64,000 nucleotides of DNA from Massospora cicadina (GCA_022478985.1 JAKSZP010007897.1:1-64000); one strand, 5' to 3'; positions 34,676-45,642 are shown, counted from the first letter of the stretch. Notes: a model not told the origin generated them from the letters alone. Program-made: numbers and translations.

Positions 34676-35521
34676 TGTTAAAATGGGCACTTGGATGGTT
34701 GCTCGCTTCTGGCCCTGGATTTCAACTGCACAGATTTGTGGATACTTGCGTTGATTAATAATATGAACTGGGGCAATAATAGTATGAAGACCATTATTTT
34801 GGTTGATTGCCAAAAGCCTCGTTGAGTGAAAAGTCCAACGCTAAAGTGGTACTTCTTCCTATTGAAGATATTCTAGAACTGGTAGCAACACTTTCCCTAA
34901 TCCCTTCTTGCATAGCCAAGTGAAGATTTTGATAAAACCAAATTAAGGATATCTGATCCTTGCACTCTTATCTTAAGAGTAATGTTAAACAAACAATGTA
35001 TAAAAATTTAGCTAATATCAATTTTAATCTGCTTTAATTAAGAAATAATTGGGATTTTATAGTTAAAATTGGCACACAACTTTTCAGCTGTCCGCTGGGA
35101 ATTATTTGCGCTCCTATGCTGGTTTGACCCTTAAGTGTTAGGCACCAAATCTCTTCAGGTTCGTCAACTTGAGCTTATTAGGCAGCATAACCATCAGCAA
35201 TTTTGTGGACAAAACAATTGGTATTAGGAACTTAAAACCAATTGTTTTGGATGATGATAATCCTACTCTCTACCTCCAGCAATTGAAAGCTTTGGTAATG
35301 TCTTACAACTCCCCATTTGTTCCACTCTGAATGATTCCCTATAATATGACTATTCAGGTGATGTTCCCTCATTCAATTCTTACTTAATACTAATAGGGAT
35401 AATTTACGATAATAATCTCATCAGTTGGCCGCTGTTGTCAAAACTATACAATAATAACTTAATCGTTGAATTTATCAATTGCTTAAAAGGTTGGATTATG
35501 TGGTCATCTCAAATTCCAACA
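34676..35521 (-). repeat. 3' LTR of element K
   Basis: 846 bases. The plus strand begins TGTTAAAATGGGC and ends AAATTCCAACA. The first 130 bases differ from the 5' LTR at only a few sites, mostly transitions. It lacks the micro-insertion present in the other LTR. Confidence 0.9.
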
Positions 35522-35534
35522 TATCCCCCTCTTG
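35522..35534 (-). promoter_or_regulatory. Polypurine tract of element K
   Basis: The minus strand reads CAAGAGGGGGATA directly before TGTTGGAATTTG, the 3' LTR start. Confidence 0.8.
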
Positions 35535-35799
35535 ACCAGATTATTTAATGAAAGATAGAACTCTCAGGGATGGAAGCCACCTTAGCTTGCACTTATATTT
35601 GGTTTTTCATATCTTTTTGTCCTCAGCGGAGTACAGCTCTATCTGCATTCAACGCCCATATGCCCTGCTTAGTTTTGATGACTTCTTATCCATTGTTGCT
35701 ACCCGTTGCCGCCTATTCTCAAGTGCATTTCCCACAACATCATGCTGCACCAGTTTCATCTTTACATCCTTGATAAATGATCAACTAGTCCACCTGTAC

Positions 35800-35955
35800 A
35801 AACCCCAGGACAGGTCCCAATGGCATCTTGCATTAAACCCTACCAACCCAGGATGGGTTTTTGTGATTCCATAGTCAAACTGTATAAACCCCAGGATGGG
35901 TCTCATTGGTCCCTTGCCACCTGTAACAACCCCAGGATGGGTTTCAACATCTCGT
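35800..35955. repeat. Degenerate short repeats in K
   Basis: Four spaced copies of a motif like AACCCCAGGATGGGT (near 35804, 35842, 35887 and 35930), 38 to 45 bases apart, just inside the 3' LTR of K. The first reads CCCCAGGACAGGTCCC. Meaning unknown; an untranslated or low-complexity coding remnant is possible. Confidence 0.55.
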
Positions 35956-36189
35956 TGATAAAACTATTCTGGAAGATCTAGTTTCAGCCTGTCATGATCC
36001 TGCCAACGCTTGGGACTTGTGCCCATCGCTATTTTCATTCCTCCATGCTTGGTAGGTGGGAATATCGCTAAATGAATCACTGCTTGAAGAAAATAAAATA
36101 AATTTTATAATATTTTTATAGTTTTTATAATTCACGCAACTTTTTTATTATTATTTTGTTTCAAATACTATTTTTTCCTTTATGTCCAA

Positions 36190-36330
36190 TACTTTAAGTA
36201 TTTTGCGTGGACTCTATTGACTATATGACCATCTTCAATATTTTATTGTATAGGCATCATTTGCCAATTTGTTGGTAATTTTGAAATGGTCCCATCCATA
36301 AATTTTCAAACTCATTTTTCCTTTTTTAAA
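36190..36330 (-). pseudogene. Element K integrase C-terminal remnant
   Basis: Across frames the minus strand reads NLWMGPF, NDAYTIKY and HAKYLKYW, matching the GPF domain of J (33453-33660). It is the only pol piece left in K, which shows that an autonomous ancestor lost most of pol. Confidence 0.6.
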
Positions 36331-37095
36331 TTTTTCTCCATCATTATTTGTTGAATCAAACATTCATATTAACTCTGCCAATATATCTGTACATGATCTC
36401 CTAGGTGCACAGATTAACTTTGAAACGTTTTTCTCAATTCAAATTTGTCAGGATCTGATCCTATTTCATGTCAATGGATACGTTTTTCTCTATCCAAATT
36501 TGTCTAAATCTGATCATATTTCTTGACATTATTTGCTAACTCAATAGTCTAGATTAATTCTGCTAATAGATCTGTAATTGATCCACTACTCGCACAGATT
36601 AATTTGGTAACGTTTTTCTTTGCTGAAGTTGTCTGGATCTGATCATATTTTTTAGCATTCCTTGCCTTTCTTATTAATTGACTAATTTAAGATCAACCAA
36701 TTTCATCTACTACTTTCTGGATTAATCACCAATTGTTTTGATCTCATCTAATGCCTCTGGACTTCTCGTGGCAGACCCAGTTGCAACCTGATCAGGTCCT
36801 TCCAATGACTCTATTCCAAGTAGATATCTGGTGAAACAGGTTTTTTTGGAGTGCTAAATAGTTCCACATCAGGACTGTAAGACCTTTTCCCAAATTTTGG
36901 GAGTTTATCGTCCTCTTGAGGAATCACAATATTCACAAAACGTCATGATTTCTTCTCCCAATTTTGGGAGGCAAATTGTCCTGTTGCTCCATTTTTCCAA
37001 TAGTGGCTAGTTGATTTATCCTTCTACTTGGATCCATTCAGGAGTTTCCCCATTATGATATGATTCTGCTAATTAATGACTTTTTCAACATTCTC
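36331..37095. other. K interior between gag and integrase remnant
   Basis: AT-rich, no supported frame. Contains diverged repeats of a segment with TGATCATATTT and CGTTTTTCT (near 36430, 36485 and 36610), suggesting short tandem duplication. Confidence 0.4.
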
Positions 37096-37102
37096 TAAAA
37101 CA

Positions 37103-38170
37103 TTATCTTCTAATTCCACCATAAATTTTCTCATCCCAATATGGAATTTCACCATAAAATTGATTGAGTGCATCAAAAGTTGCTCCCAGAATCTTCAGAT
37201 GGTCCACCATCTTTAAGGTCGTTATTTCAGTTTCTAGTGCTGCTGCCATAATCTGATGCAATTTGTGGTGGGGCTGAAGTGACAACTGCATGGCTATGCG
37301 TTCATCAAAGTCAGTAAGCGCTTTTGCCCCTGCCAAGAACTGGGATTTTTGGTAAAACTGATAGGCAAAACTAGCCAAGGTCACATTATTGCAGAATTGT
37401 ATACCCACAAATTCTTGTTTGCGATTTGCCATCCAAATAGGGCTTCCAAACTCCAACATAATTGCTGCTTTTTCTTCCGCGTATGACCAGCTGTCCCATT
37501 GAGGTGGGGTAGCACCAGATTATAGAAATCAGTGCCAAGACAGTTCATTATGATTACTACTTTCTGATAGTCCGCATAACTGAACATGGTCATCTCAAAT
37601 AGGCGGAAAAATGCCGGGGCGTTATCCCAGTGAAAGGTGGGCAATTTTGGCATATTTTAAAATTCCTCATTTACTCCGCTCATAGAAGTTCCTTGCCCAG
37701 CTACTTGAGTACCCATAGGAGTGGCTTTGGAAGTCATTTCTGACATACCAGCGAATGGGTTGGGCATATTTTGGGGCAGAGAGGTCTTCTCAATTGGGGT
37801 TTTCATGCCTTTTTTTCAGCCTCGTTCTTAATTTTGTTCACATTCACATTTGTGAATTTCCAATTTCTAAATAAGCTTTGTCATTTTTTCCATCTCCTCA
37901 TGAAACCGTCAGATGCATTCTTGACCCGCTTCCAATTTGGTTTTTTGGAATAAAATTTATTTAATGAGTTTTCCCTCTTTTCACTTCAAAGAAGCAACTT
38001 TTCCACACAAGTTGTTATTTACTGTTCCTACTTGTTCAATCACCTCTTCCACCTGGATTACATGCTCCTCTAAGAAACTAACATTGTCTTAAGATGCTGA
38101 GCTGAGCACATTTTAATTGACAGCCTATAGTTCTGCCAAGAGCTTCCAAAGCTCTTCCTTATAAGAGATC
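37103..38170 (-). pseudogene. Element K gag
   Basis: The minus strand begins after the primer-binding site with YKEELWKLLAEL and a coiled-coil-like segment, broken by stops. Then 37381-37653 has LPTFHWDNAPAFFRLFEMTM, the capsid start seen in many Ty3 gags. 37103-37459 has KQEFVGIQFCNNVTLASFAY, KSQFLAGAKALTDFDERIAM and HHKLHQIMAAAL. One frameshift near 37400-37450 separates the two halves. No CCHC knuckle is visible. Related to gag of F. Confidence 0.8.
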
Positions 38171-38202
38171 ATTATTTTAATTGGCTTTTGACAACTTAAA
38201 TA

Positions 38203-38220
38203 CCCCTGTAGTGAGCACCA
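38203..38220 (-). promoter_or_regulatory. Primer-binding site of element K
   Basis: On the minus strand TGGTGCTCACTACAGGGG, one base after the 5' LTR end (AACA). The undecayed form of the site also seen in F and J. Confidence 0.8.
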
Positions 38221-38221
38221 A

Positions 38222-39102
38222 TGTTAAAATCTGTGCGTTTGGATGGTTGCTCGCTTCTGGCCCTAGATTTCAACTGCACAGATTCGTGGATACTTGCATT
38301 GATTAATAATATGAACTGGGGCAATAATAGTATGAAGACTATTATTTTGATTGATTGCCAAAAAGCCTCGTTGAGTGAAAAGTCCAACGCTATACTGGTG
38401 CTTCTTCCTTTTGAAGATATTCAGATACTTGTAGGGAACACTTTCCCTATTCTCTTTTTGCAGATCCAAGAAGAGACTCAATAAAAACAACCTAAGGATA
38501 CTTGATCCTTGCACTCTTTATTAAGAGTAATGTTAAACAACCAATGTATAACAACTTAGTTAATATCAATTTTAACCTTCTTTTATTAGGGAATAATTGG
38601 GGGTTTTATAGTTAAAATTGGAACACAACTTTTCAGCTGTCCTCTGGGAATTATTTGCGCTCCTATGCTGGTTTGACCCTTAAGTGTTAGGCTTTAAATC
38701 TCGTCAGGTCCGTCAACTTGAGTTTATTAGACAGCATACCCTCAGAAATTTTGTGGACAAAACAATTGATATTAGGAACTTAAAACCAATTGTTTTAACT
38801 GATGACAATACTACTCTCTACCTCCGGCATTTGAACGCTTTGGTAGTTTCCAACGTCTCCCCATTCATTCCGCTCTAAACGATTCTCTATAATTAAACTA
38901 ATGGGTGCTGTTCCTTTTTTTAGTACTAGATGGTCTGGGTGCTGTTCCTTCATTGAATTCATACTTAATATCATTAAAGGATGATGCCCGATGATAATCT
39001 CATCAGTCAGCTGCTGTTGCCAATACTTAAGATTATAACTTAATTGTCAAATTTATTAATCAGTTATAAGGTTGGATTATGTGGTCAACTCAAATTCAAT
39101 CA
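38222..39102 (-). repeat. 5' LTR of element K
   Basis: 881 bases, from TGTTAAAATCTGTG to AAATTCAATCA, followed by GAGCC. Pairs with 34676-35521. Contains the micro-insertion at 38915-38936, so that insertion happened after K landed. Confidence 0.9.
38915..38936 (-). mobile_element. Micro-insertion 2 (22 bases) with 12-13-base target duplication
   Basis: Seven T then AGTACTAGATGGTC, lying between two copies of GGGTGCTGTTCC (38903-38914 and 38937-38948; 13 bases if a preceding T is counted). The other LTR of K (near 35355) has the empty site. Same core as the insertion at 18381, with an unrelated target. Confidence 0.85.
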
Positions 39103-39107
39103 GAGCC

Positions 39108-40170
39108 ACAGTTACTTGGGTCTTCAGTTCTGCATAGGGTATTACATAATGTTAGAAGTTTTTGATGGCCAGTTCAGTTGACAGAACATCTGCTTTGTAA
39201 TATTGGCCAAGTCATAAACAAAACTCCAGAAGAATGTCTGATCCAGTGAGGAATGATTAATTGAAAGTGGAGGACATTGCTTCAGGAGGTTTGACGATGA
39301 TTGTAGGAGTATCTGTGAATGGATCTGAATCCAGGAGAGTTTTAAAGTATAACTCAGGAATCAATGACAGATGAAGATTGGTCACGAATTGTTTGAGACA
39401 ATTGCTGATTTGGCTTCATAGGGTTTGAATACTGTTTCTGGTAATGTCATGAAAGACTGGCCATGGGTACTTGACTGGGAGTATGAGTCCTGAAAGGACC
39501 AAAGAAGAGGTTCCATCAAGCAGATCAACTCATCATTTGAAAGAGTCAAAGGTCTTTATCAGACATACTACAAGCAGTTGTTGGTACTGAGACTCTATAT
39601 TTGACATATGAGCTGGATGAGAGGGGGATGTCGGACTTTTATGGTAGTTGACATTATGCACTCTGGGACCAATCTAGCTCTAATTTTGGGGAAATTAATC
39701 TCAAATTTATGAGAAAATACTCCAGAGAAGAATTAATATTGATATGAGCTAAAAATTTATTATGAGAAAATACCAAGAGCAAATATAAATGAACATTCTT
39801 AATTGCACCAAAATCAAACATTGATGGCAAGAATCACTGTTGAGGACAAGGAGCAAAATCAGGAAATCAAGGACGCCAGACTAGAATTCTAAATATATAT
39901 AGGGTCATATGTCCTGATGGGAGGAATATTGGATCCTGAGATTAGTATTATAATAAGTAAATTGATCAGCCTGGCATGACAGAAGGTCATGAGGGAACAC
40001 TCTGAGTAGGTGGTAGTGAGGAGGAAGAGGAAGAGAACCACATGATGAAGGTTGTCCTGAGCAACATTTAGTACTGATTGACCATACTCTGCTTGAACCA
40101 AAGAAGTATTTGAATTTAGTGTTAAAGTGGTATTCTCCTATCCAAATCCTATTTTCGCTGGAAATTTAGG
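39108..40170 (+). other. 3' untranslated region of J, right of K
   Basis: Continues J after K. One plus-strand stretch near 39250-39360 reads VEDIASGGLTMIVGV and SRRVLKYNSGIN but soon hits stops. The minus frame 39889-40101 is hydrophobic and unsupported. No recognised gene. Confidence 0.4.
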
Positions 40171-40182
40171 CAAGAGGGGGGA
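40171..40182 (+). promoter_or_regulatory. Polypurine tract of element J
   Basis: CAAGAGGGGGGA directly before the 3' LTR start TGTGTTTGG. Confidence 0.8.
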
Positions 40183-41307
40183 TGTGTTTGGATTTTTGCT
40201 CACATTTCCAGCCATCTAGATTACCATGGGTCACTAGGGGATAATTCCCTATAGCGAGTGAATTGGATGTTAGTTGACCCCAATTTCAGGTTAACAAGGT
40301 TTGGGGGATTTTATATAATTAGCCTTGTTTGGATCAGTTAGGGAATGATCCAGGGGAATGCTTGTAGGCTCATTGAGCAGAGTTTCCACCGAAATGTAGG
40401 CATCTGATAGTTAATCTTTGATTAACTATCTGGTGTACTGATTGGGATTGGTTAAGTTTCATTACTGACCATTTTGGGAATTTAAGAAGCAAGTTACGAG
40501 GCGAGTGATGCTTCAGGCAACTAGTGAATTGATCAGTTGGTTTGTGACCTTCTTTAATGGGTAACAAGTCACATTACTATGCAGGTCGCTCACCAAATAT
40601 GGTTGGTTCACTGGGATTGAGTAGAAAATGTTAGAGACACGTTTTCTGAATCTTTACATTTTAGGTCTTGAGGATGTCCAATGATGGAATTCTAACCAGA
40701 ATGTGGAAGACCATATCTTATGAGATGACACAGGGTAATTCAATGCAAAGGCTGCCGTTTCACCATTGATGTGTCAACTAAGGATTGGGCGCCAAAATCC
40801 CTCTAAAAATTCCCCTGAGAATTTACTTAATAAAAAACAGACTTTATGACTTATAAAAAACAGTAATTAGTAGAATTCATTATTAGATTTAGTTCTATTT
40901 CTTCAAGAAAATTATTGTTGTGTGCTTTAACTGGGAACTTCTTAGAAGGATATAAAATAAGGATGAGGATCCTGAGAAGAGAAGCTGAGCTGAGATGGGA
41001 ATTTCTGCCAACTTTTTGTCATCAGAGAGAGGCCATAAACTATGATTTAAGCGTGGATCAAGTTAGGGCGGATAAGGGTTAAAATTCTTACTGTGGACCT
41101 CTAGAGTATTTTTGAGGAGGAATACCAGTCAAGAGTTGGACCAGAAACATGTAATCGTTTAATTATGGATAATAGTCTTCATACTATTATTAATTATATA
41201 TCATATTATATCAGACAACGCAAGGTGTGCGCAAACTGAACCTATGAAATTAACAATTTAGGGGTTAATATTTGTGAATGAGCAGTAAAGCCCCTTGAAT
41301 ATTAACA
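40183..41307 (+). repeat. 3' LTR of element J
   Basis: 1125 bases from TGTGTTTGGATT to TATTAACA, matching 28370-29504. Followed at 41308 by the resumed H sequence. Confidence 0.85.
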
Positions 41308-42420
41308 GATGTTCCTCGCCATCTTTCCCTATCTGAGAAAACATGGCTCTGACTGCCGTAAGCGAGGCATCAGTTTGAACAATAATCTTGCACTCAAAGT
41401 CTGGGTATCCCAGGACTGGGGCCATTATTAGGACCTATCAGAGCTGATCAAATGCCTCTTGACATGGCCAATTCCAGTCAAATACAACCTTTTCCTTAAA
41501 GAGATGAAACAACAGCTCTAATTCGTGCAAGATCTCCAATGAATTGGAGATAATAACCAACCATGCCCAGGAAAACTTGTATATTGCACTTGGATTTGGG
41601 CTGTTTCAGCTTTGATATCACATCTAGTTTGGATGGCTGAGTTCAGAGTCCTTCTTTATTAATAACAAATCAAGATATTCCAATTGGTCTTTAAAAAACT
41701 AGCAATTTCAGGGTTTGATCTTCAAATTAGCGGCCACTAGTCATTTGAAAACTGCCTCTAAATGTTCCAGATGATTGGTTAGGGTGCGGCTTAAGACGTT
41801 TTATCATCCAAGTATATTAACACATAAGACAATTTTAAATCCCCTAGGATTGTTCCATTGTCTTTGTAACGTAGCTGGGGCATTACATAGTCCTTGTGGT
41901 ATCCTAGTTGGCTGGAATAAGCCCTCCTGGGTTATGATAGCACATTTTTCGTGCTCTTCTTTGGGCATATTAATCTGCCAGTGTTCACTTATTAGGTCCA
42001 CAGTGGAGATAAAATTTGCGCCTCCAATTCAATCTAATTGCGTCATCAAATCTGTGGAAGGGGATAATAATCTTTCTTTGTGATGTTATATAATTTTTGA
42101 TATTCAATGCCAACCCAACTACTCCCATCCTTCTTTTTACTATTAAAATTGGGGCGTCACAAGGGCTTTTTGATGGGTCAGCATTCCATGATCCTGGAGC
42201 TCTTTTATCTCTTTTAGAAACAACTTTTTCTGCTGCTTTTGAGCGCCTAATTGGGTGTAACTGGATGAGATCATGGTCACCAGTGTCAATAGTATGTATC
42301 ACATTTTTAACACCATTTAAGTTAAAATCATCTTTTGCAAATATTTCTTGGTATTTTAGAAATTAATCCTGAACTTGAGCCTTTTCTGGGTCAGTCAGGT
42401 TCCCTAATTTGGCCATAGGA
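41308..42420 (-). pseudogene. Element H reverse transcriptase and start of RNase H
   Basis: Minus strand. 41985-42302 has the first motifs (IQLHPIRRSKAAEKV, SPCDAPILIVKRRMGVVGLA). 41804-42001 has EGLFQPTRIPQGLCNAPATL. The catalytic YLDD is kept at 41803-41814 but in a shifted frame (IYLDDKT), so a one-base indel lies just before it. 41308-41430 reads APVLGYPDFECKIIVQTDAS, the start of RNase H. Confidence 0.85.
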
Positions 42421-43736
42421 ATAAAGCTAATGATACTAATAGTCTTTTAATTTGGAAGTTTTATCTCATATAGGGTTATAAATCTGTGAAATGTCTGAAT
42501 TTTGATAGTCAGAAATAGCTGCATATAGGCAATGTCAAGAAATTGCTTTTCCAAACAGTGGGCTCCACTAATGTGCCAGTTTAAACAGTATGAGGAAAAG
42601 TTGACCCTTGCTGTTTCACCTTCCTAGGCGTACCAATCCTCTACAAGCTCACGTCCAACCCCCCAACACAGAAAACCAAAGACTTTGACTTAGCCCCAGT
42701 GTCCTTGGTGTGCCCCAGGGAGTCCTGCCCCCATCATGGGCGGCCAAGGCACTCCTGCGCTGCCCCACCCTCCTGACCCTTCGCCAACCCATCTGGGCAT
42801 GCCACAGCAAGTCATTCCCCCATCCTGGGCGGCTATGTCACACCCACACTGCACCCTGAAGGGCTGACGTCCATTCAGCAAATCGTTGTTGGTGGCCAGT
42901 TGGCCAGGTTCCTACTGATTCCTTATAGGGAGGAGGTAGAGGAGCTTGCAGCATCAGCAATACCAGGTGCATCACACTGAGCCTACTTTGGGGATCTTCA
43001 ATACCACTACTATCCACTATAGGGGATCTTTCTACTTCAAATAGATAAAAAGTGGATGAAAAATAAAGCTTTATTGAATGGGAACGATGAAAATTTTTTT
43101 ACCTTAGGCTACTGTGCCTATTCACAACTCATTGGCCATCAAGTCAGAACTTCAACCAATCATAAGTCATTAATGGTACCAATTCTTTTCCAATCCGCTC
43201 ATCCTGTTCACCAAATATTATGTTGACCCATCCTTGGCATGAGTCACCAGTAATTTATATATAAATTACTATAATAAATATAACTTCGAGCATCCTTGGC
43301 ATAAGTCACTGGTACTCCAAATTAGGCAGCATATTTATAATTAAATGATTGATAATGAATACTTTGGCTTTTCGCCAAAAAATCTCACAATCATTTTTCA
43401 TGGAAATTTGCATTGGGATAAGATTCTGCCAAACTCAGATTAAAGTCAGCGAAATCGTCATCAGATGGTTGATACAAAAATGTCAGCTTTTCACTGGAAA
43501 ACATACAATCACCCACAATTTTAGAGTTGGTGCCAAATTAGGAATCCGCTGAACTTAAAGCAATAGATATTTTTATATCATTAAATAATATCAAACTAGG
43601 CGAATAGCTGACAATCACGCCTGACTCATTGACACTCCCAATTTTGAATTTATTGGGAGGAATCCATCTGGTTAATTTCTGACAGGCAATATTTGATGCC
43701 TCTGTATATTGATGGGCCAATTCTGTAGGTTTGCAC
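42421..43736. other. H interior with unexplained GC-rich, coding-like block
   Basis: The region between H reverse transcriptase and half-LINE-2. 42600-42980 is conspicuously GC-rich against its AT-rich surroundings. Its plus strand has two diverged tandem units reading VPQGVLPPSWAA and MPQQVIPPSWAA. After a frameshift it reads SIQQIVVGGQLARFLLIPYR and EEVEELAASA, then LQYHYYPL and FFTLGYCAYSQLIGHQV up to about 43230. On the minus strand 43538-43738 reads RWIPPNKFKIGSVNESGVIV. Neither frame is recognised. Confidence 0.4.
43229..43314. repeat. 24-base direct repeats around a palindrome-bearing 38-base insert
   Basis: CATCCTTGGCATGAGTCACC at 43229 onward recurs at 43291-43314 with three differences over 24 bases. 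Between them are 38 bases whose left edge forms a perfect 20-base palindrome (GTAATTTATATATAAATTAC, 43250-43269). A slipped duplication or a very small insertion. Confidence 0.65.
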
Positions 43737-43752
43737 ATAAGATTTGAATCTC

Positions 43753-45642
43753 AAAAATTTGAGGTACGCCGACCAGGGGACAGACAGTACCAAACAGAAC
43801 ACTCAAAACAGCAAAACAAAACAACTAACCAGGTGGGAAGCAGAAACTGCTAACCCACCATGGCAGAGGGTGAGGAGGGGTTGGGGGGTTGGTTTTCAGA
43901 AAGACTCACCTTGATCAAGGGATGTTGGTTACAGTACTGGATCATAGCAGAGAGCCAGGGCGTTGGGGCATCCGCATAGTGGGGGTTGAGGTCATCGTAG
44001 TAGGAGTTTTCCACTTCTACATCAAGATAATGATGGGAAAGTGTTTCAACAAAAGCTGCGAGGAGAACTTCAGCTTCTTTGCGGGCTTTAGGAAGTTGGG
44101 TAGAAAGGGAGAAACTGTGGCGGGTGACTTTGGCTGAGGGGTTGAATGAAGCAAGCGTTGCAACATTCATAACAGCAACTTCAGCATCATCAAATAGTTT
44201 TGAGATGTCACTGCAGGCAGATTCAGGGAAGTCAGGGGGGAAGAAGACGGTGGGCAGGCCATGATGGAGCTGATCCACTGACTGGGCCACCGTGGTGCAT
44301 AGTTTTGGGCACTGAGGAGAGGCCACCGCAGCTAAGGCGAGCTGGTGGTCACTTTGGAAGGGGGCTGTATTGGGCAGAGGAGCAAAATGGCGAGGGGTAG
44401 GGGTTTCATCAAAGTTGGAAAGGAAAAAATTCTGCCCAATCATAATCGCCTTGGCAGAGAGGCTGAACTGTATGCTTACTATTGAGGACATTACCTGATT
44501 CGTCAGTTTCAGCCAATAGATCCCATGGATTTTGGTTCACTGGAATAGTGGAGCTCAAATTTGGGTGGGTGGGATTGAACGAATGGGCAGCTGCTTGGGT
44601 GCCAATGGTGGTCCAAGCATTGCTCTGATTGGCTGGGGTAGATTTAGATGGGAGAGTGAGGCTGGAGGTTTTGGGGGGGGATGATTTTCCATGTGGGCCC
44701 ACTGAACGAGATTGGAGGGTGGAAGGGGACAGCAAAGCACCCCATACTGAACCTCCAGAGGGGGGCTCAGAAGCCACCGCAGCGGACTTGTCCTGAGGGC
44801 ACGCTCTTTTTGCATGGTCGAGGCCAAAGCAGAGGGAACAAATCTGCCTACCATTATTGACCTGAGCCCAAAAGAAATGATCAGGCGCTGCAGCCACACT
44901 AGCATGGGGTGGGATTTGTTGGGCTATGATATTGAGGTGTGGTATGATGGTGGCTGTTGCATGAGGAGCAGCAAGGCGCTCCGCACCAGATGGAATGGCA
45001 AAGATGAGGTTGGGCTGAGTGCCATAAGCCATGAGCCCCGCGACCAACTGGTCATACAAAACCTGGGGTGGAAGGTGGGATGGGAGATTTGCAAAGGATA
45101 CCACCAGAGTGGTGTCTGAAGGGAGGCGAGTACGGGTTGTGGGAATGGGGTTTTTTTATAAATTAGAGGAGTTTGTGCTGCCACTTCAGCATCCTCCTCA
45201 GATTGGAACCTAACGTCAAAGTAGCCCTTAAAAGGGCGGAAGTCTATAAAGCCAGCTGGCGCAAAGGCCACAGTGCTAGGTCAATAATTGCCTTATTGGC
45301 ATATGGGAACAAACGCCCATAGTCCACTATAAAGTCAATAGCGAATGGCAGAGCGAGGGAAGGCGAGAGGATGGGAGCGAGAAGGGTGGATGCGCGCCAG
45401 GTGGAGCGCTAAGTCTCGTGTGGGACAAAACGGTTGGAAGCAGTGGGCGGTCTGTTTGAGCCCGTCTGAATGCACTTTCCTGCAGGGCGGAAAACGCTAG
45501 GTGGGGGTGCACTGCTGCCCCACACTGGGGTGGCAGGCGGCGGAGCCAAGGACATCAAAGAATAGGTTTGGGCAGACGGCTGTGGATAAATAAAACTTTA
45601 ATTTGAAATCGCTCAAAAGTGACTTTGAGCGGTAAAAGAAAA
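43753..45642 (-). mobile_element. Half-LINE-2: ORF1-only LINE relative
   Basis: 1890-base minus-strand insertion in H, flanked by an exact 16-base duplication ATAAGATTTGAATCTC (43737-43752 and 45643-45658). It has a 5' leader, one ORF1-like gene, then the LINE tail at 43764-43790 (minus: TGTCTGTCCCCTGGTCGGC). No endonuclease or reverse transcriptase, so it depended on a LINE in trans. Long duplication, tail and lack of LTRs exclude an LTR element. Confidence 0.85.
43850..45271 (-). pseudogene. ORF1 protein of half-LINE-2
   Basis: Three overlapping minus frames give one protein of about 470 residues with two frameshifts. N-terminal: GFIDFRPFKGYFDVRFQSEE, like LINE-A WLDLGFKSKIAADEAA. Then VVSFANLPSHLPPQVLYDQL and LMAYG, like LINE-A GLAIYG. 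A zinc knuckle ICSLCFGLDHAKRACP (CX2CX4HX4C, bases 44799-44840) follows, then NPWDLLAETDESGN and a C-terminal domain (43850-44491) with FFPPDFPESACSDI. Probably an RNA-binding ORF1. The C-terminal domain has no counterpart that I can see in LINE-A. Confidence 0.75.

Larger units (their letters stand above)
34676..39102 (-). mobile_element. Ty3/gypsy element K, internally deleted, inserted in J
   Basis: Complete LTR-to-LTR copy on the minus strand: 5' LTR 38222-39102, primer-binding site 38203-38220, gag, a remnant of the integrase C-terminus, polypurine tract 35522-35534, 3' LTR 34676-35521. The GAGCC duplications are exact (34671-34675 and 39103-39107). The interior is only 2.7 kb: protease, reverse transcriptase, RNase H and the integrase core are absent, so it could move only with enzymes from another element. 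Confidence 0.9.
28370..41307 (+). mobile_element. Ty3/gypsy element J, inserted in RNase H of H
   Basis: Plus-strand LTR element with 5' LTR 28370-29504 and 3' LTR 40183-41307 (ends ...TTAACA), primer-binding site 29507-29524 and polypurine tract 40171-40182. It interrupts H between codons of GEEH|PIAF. The target duplication is not clean: GATG on the right against AGTG on the left. It hosts element K at 34676-39102. About 8.5 kb without K. Pol is readable but full of stops; much of gag and protease is missing or unrecognisable. Confidence 0.85.

Noticed and set aside
35548..35874. 108-residue plus-strand frame in element K, in the place of the antisense frame of H
   Set aside because: I could not align it to the H antisense frame and it overlaps the short repeats; kept only as a remark.
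42690..42881. Trp/Gly-rich minus-strand frame
   Set aside because: Shadow of the GC-rich block; the plus strand gives the repeated PPSWAA units and reads on further.
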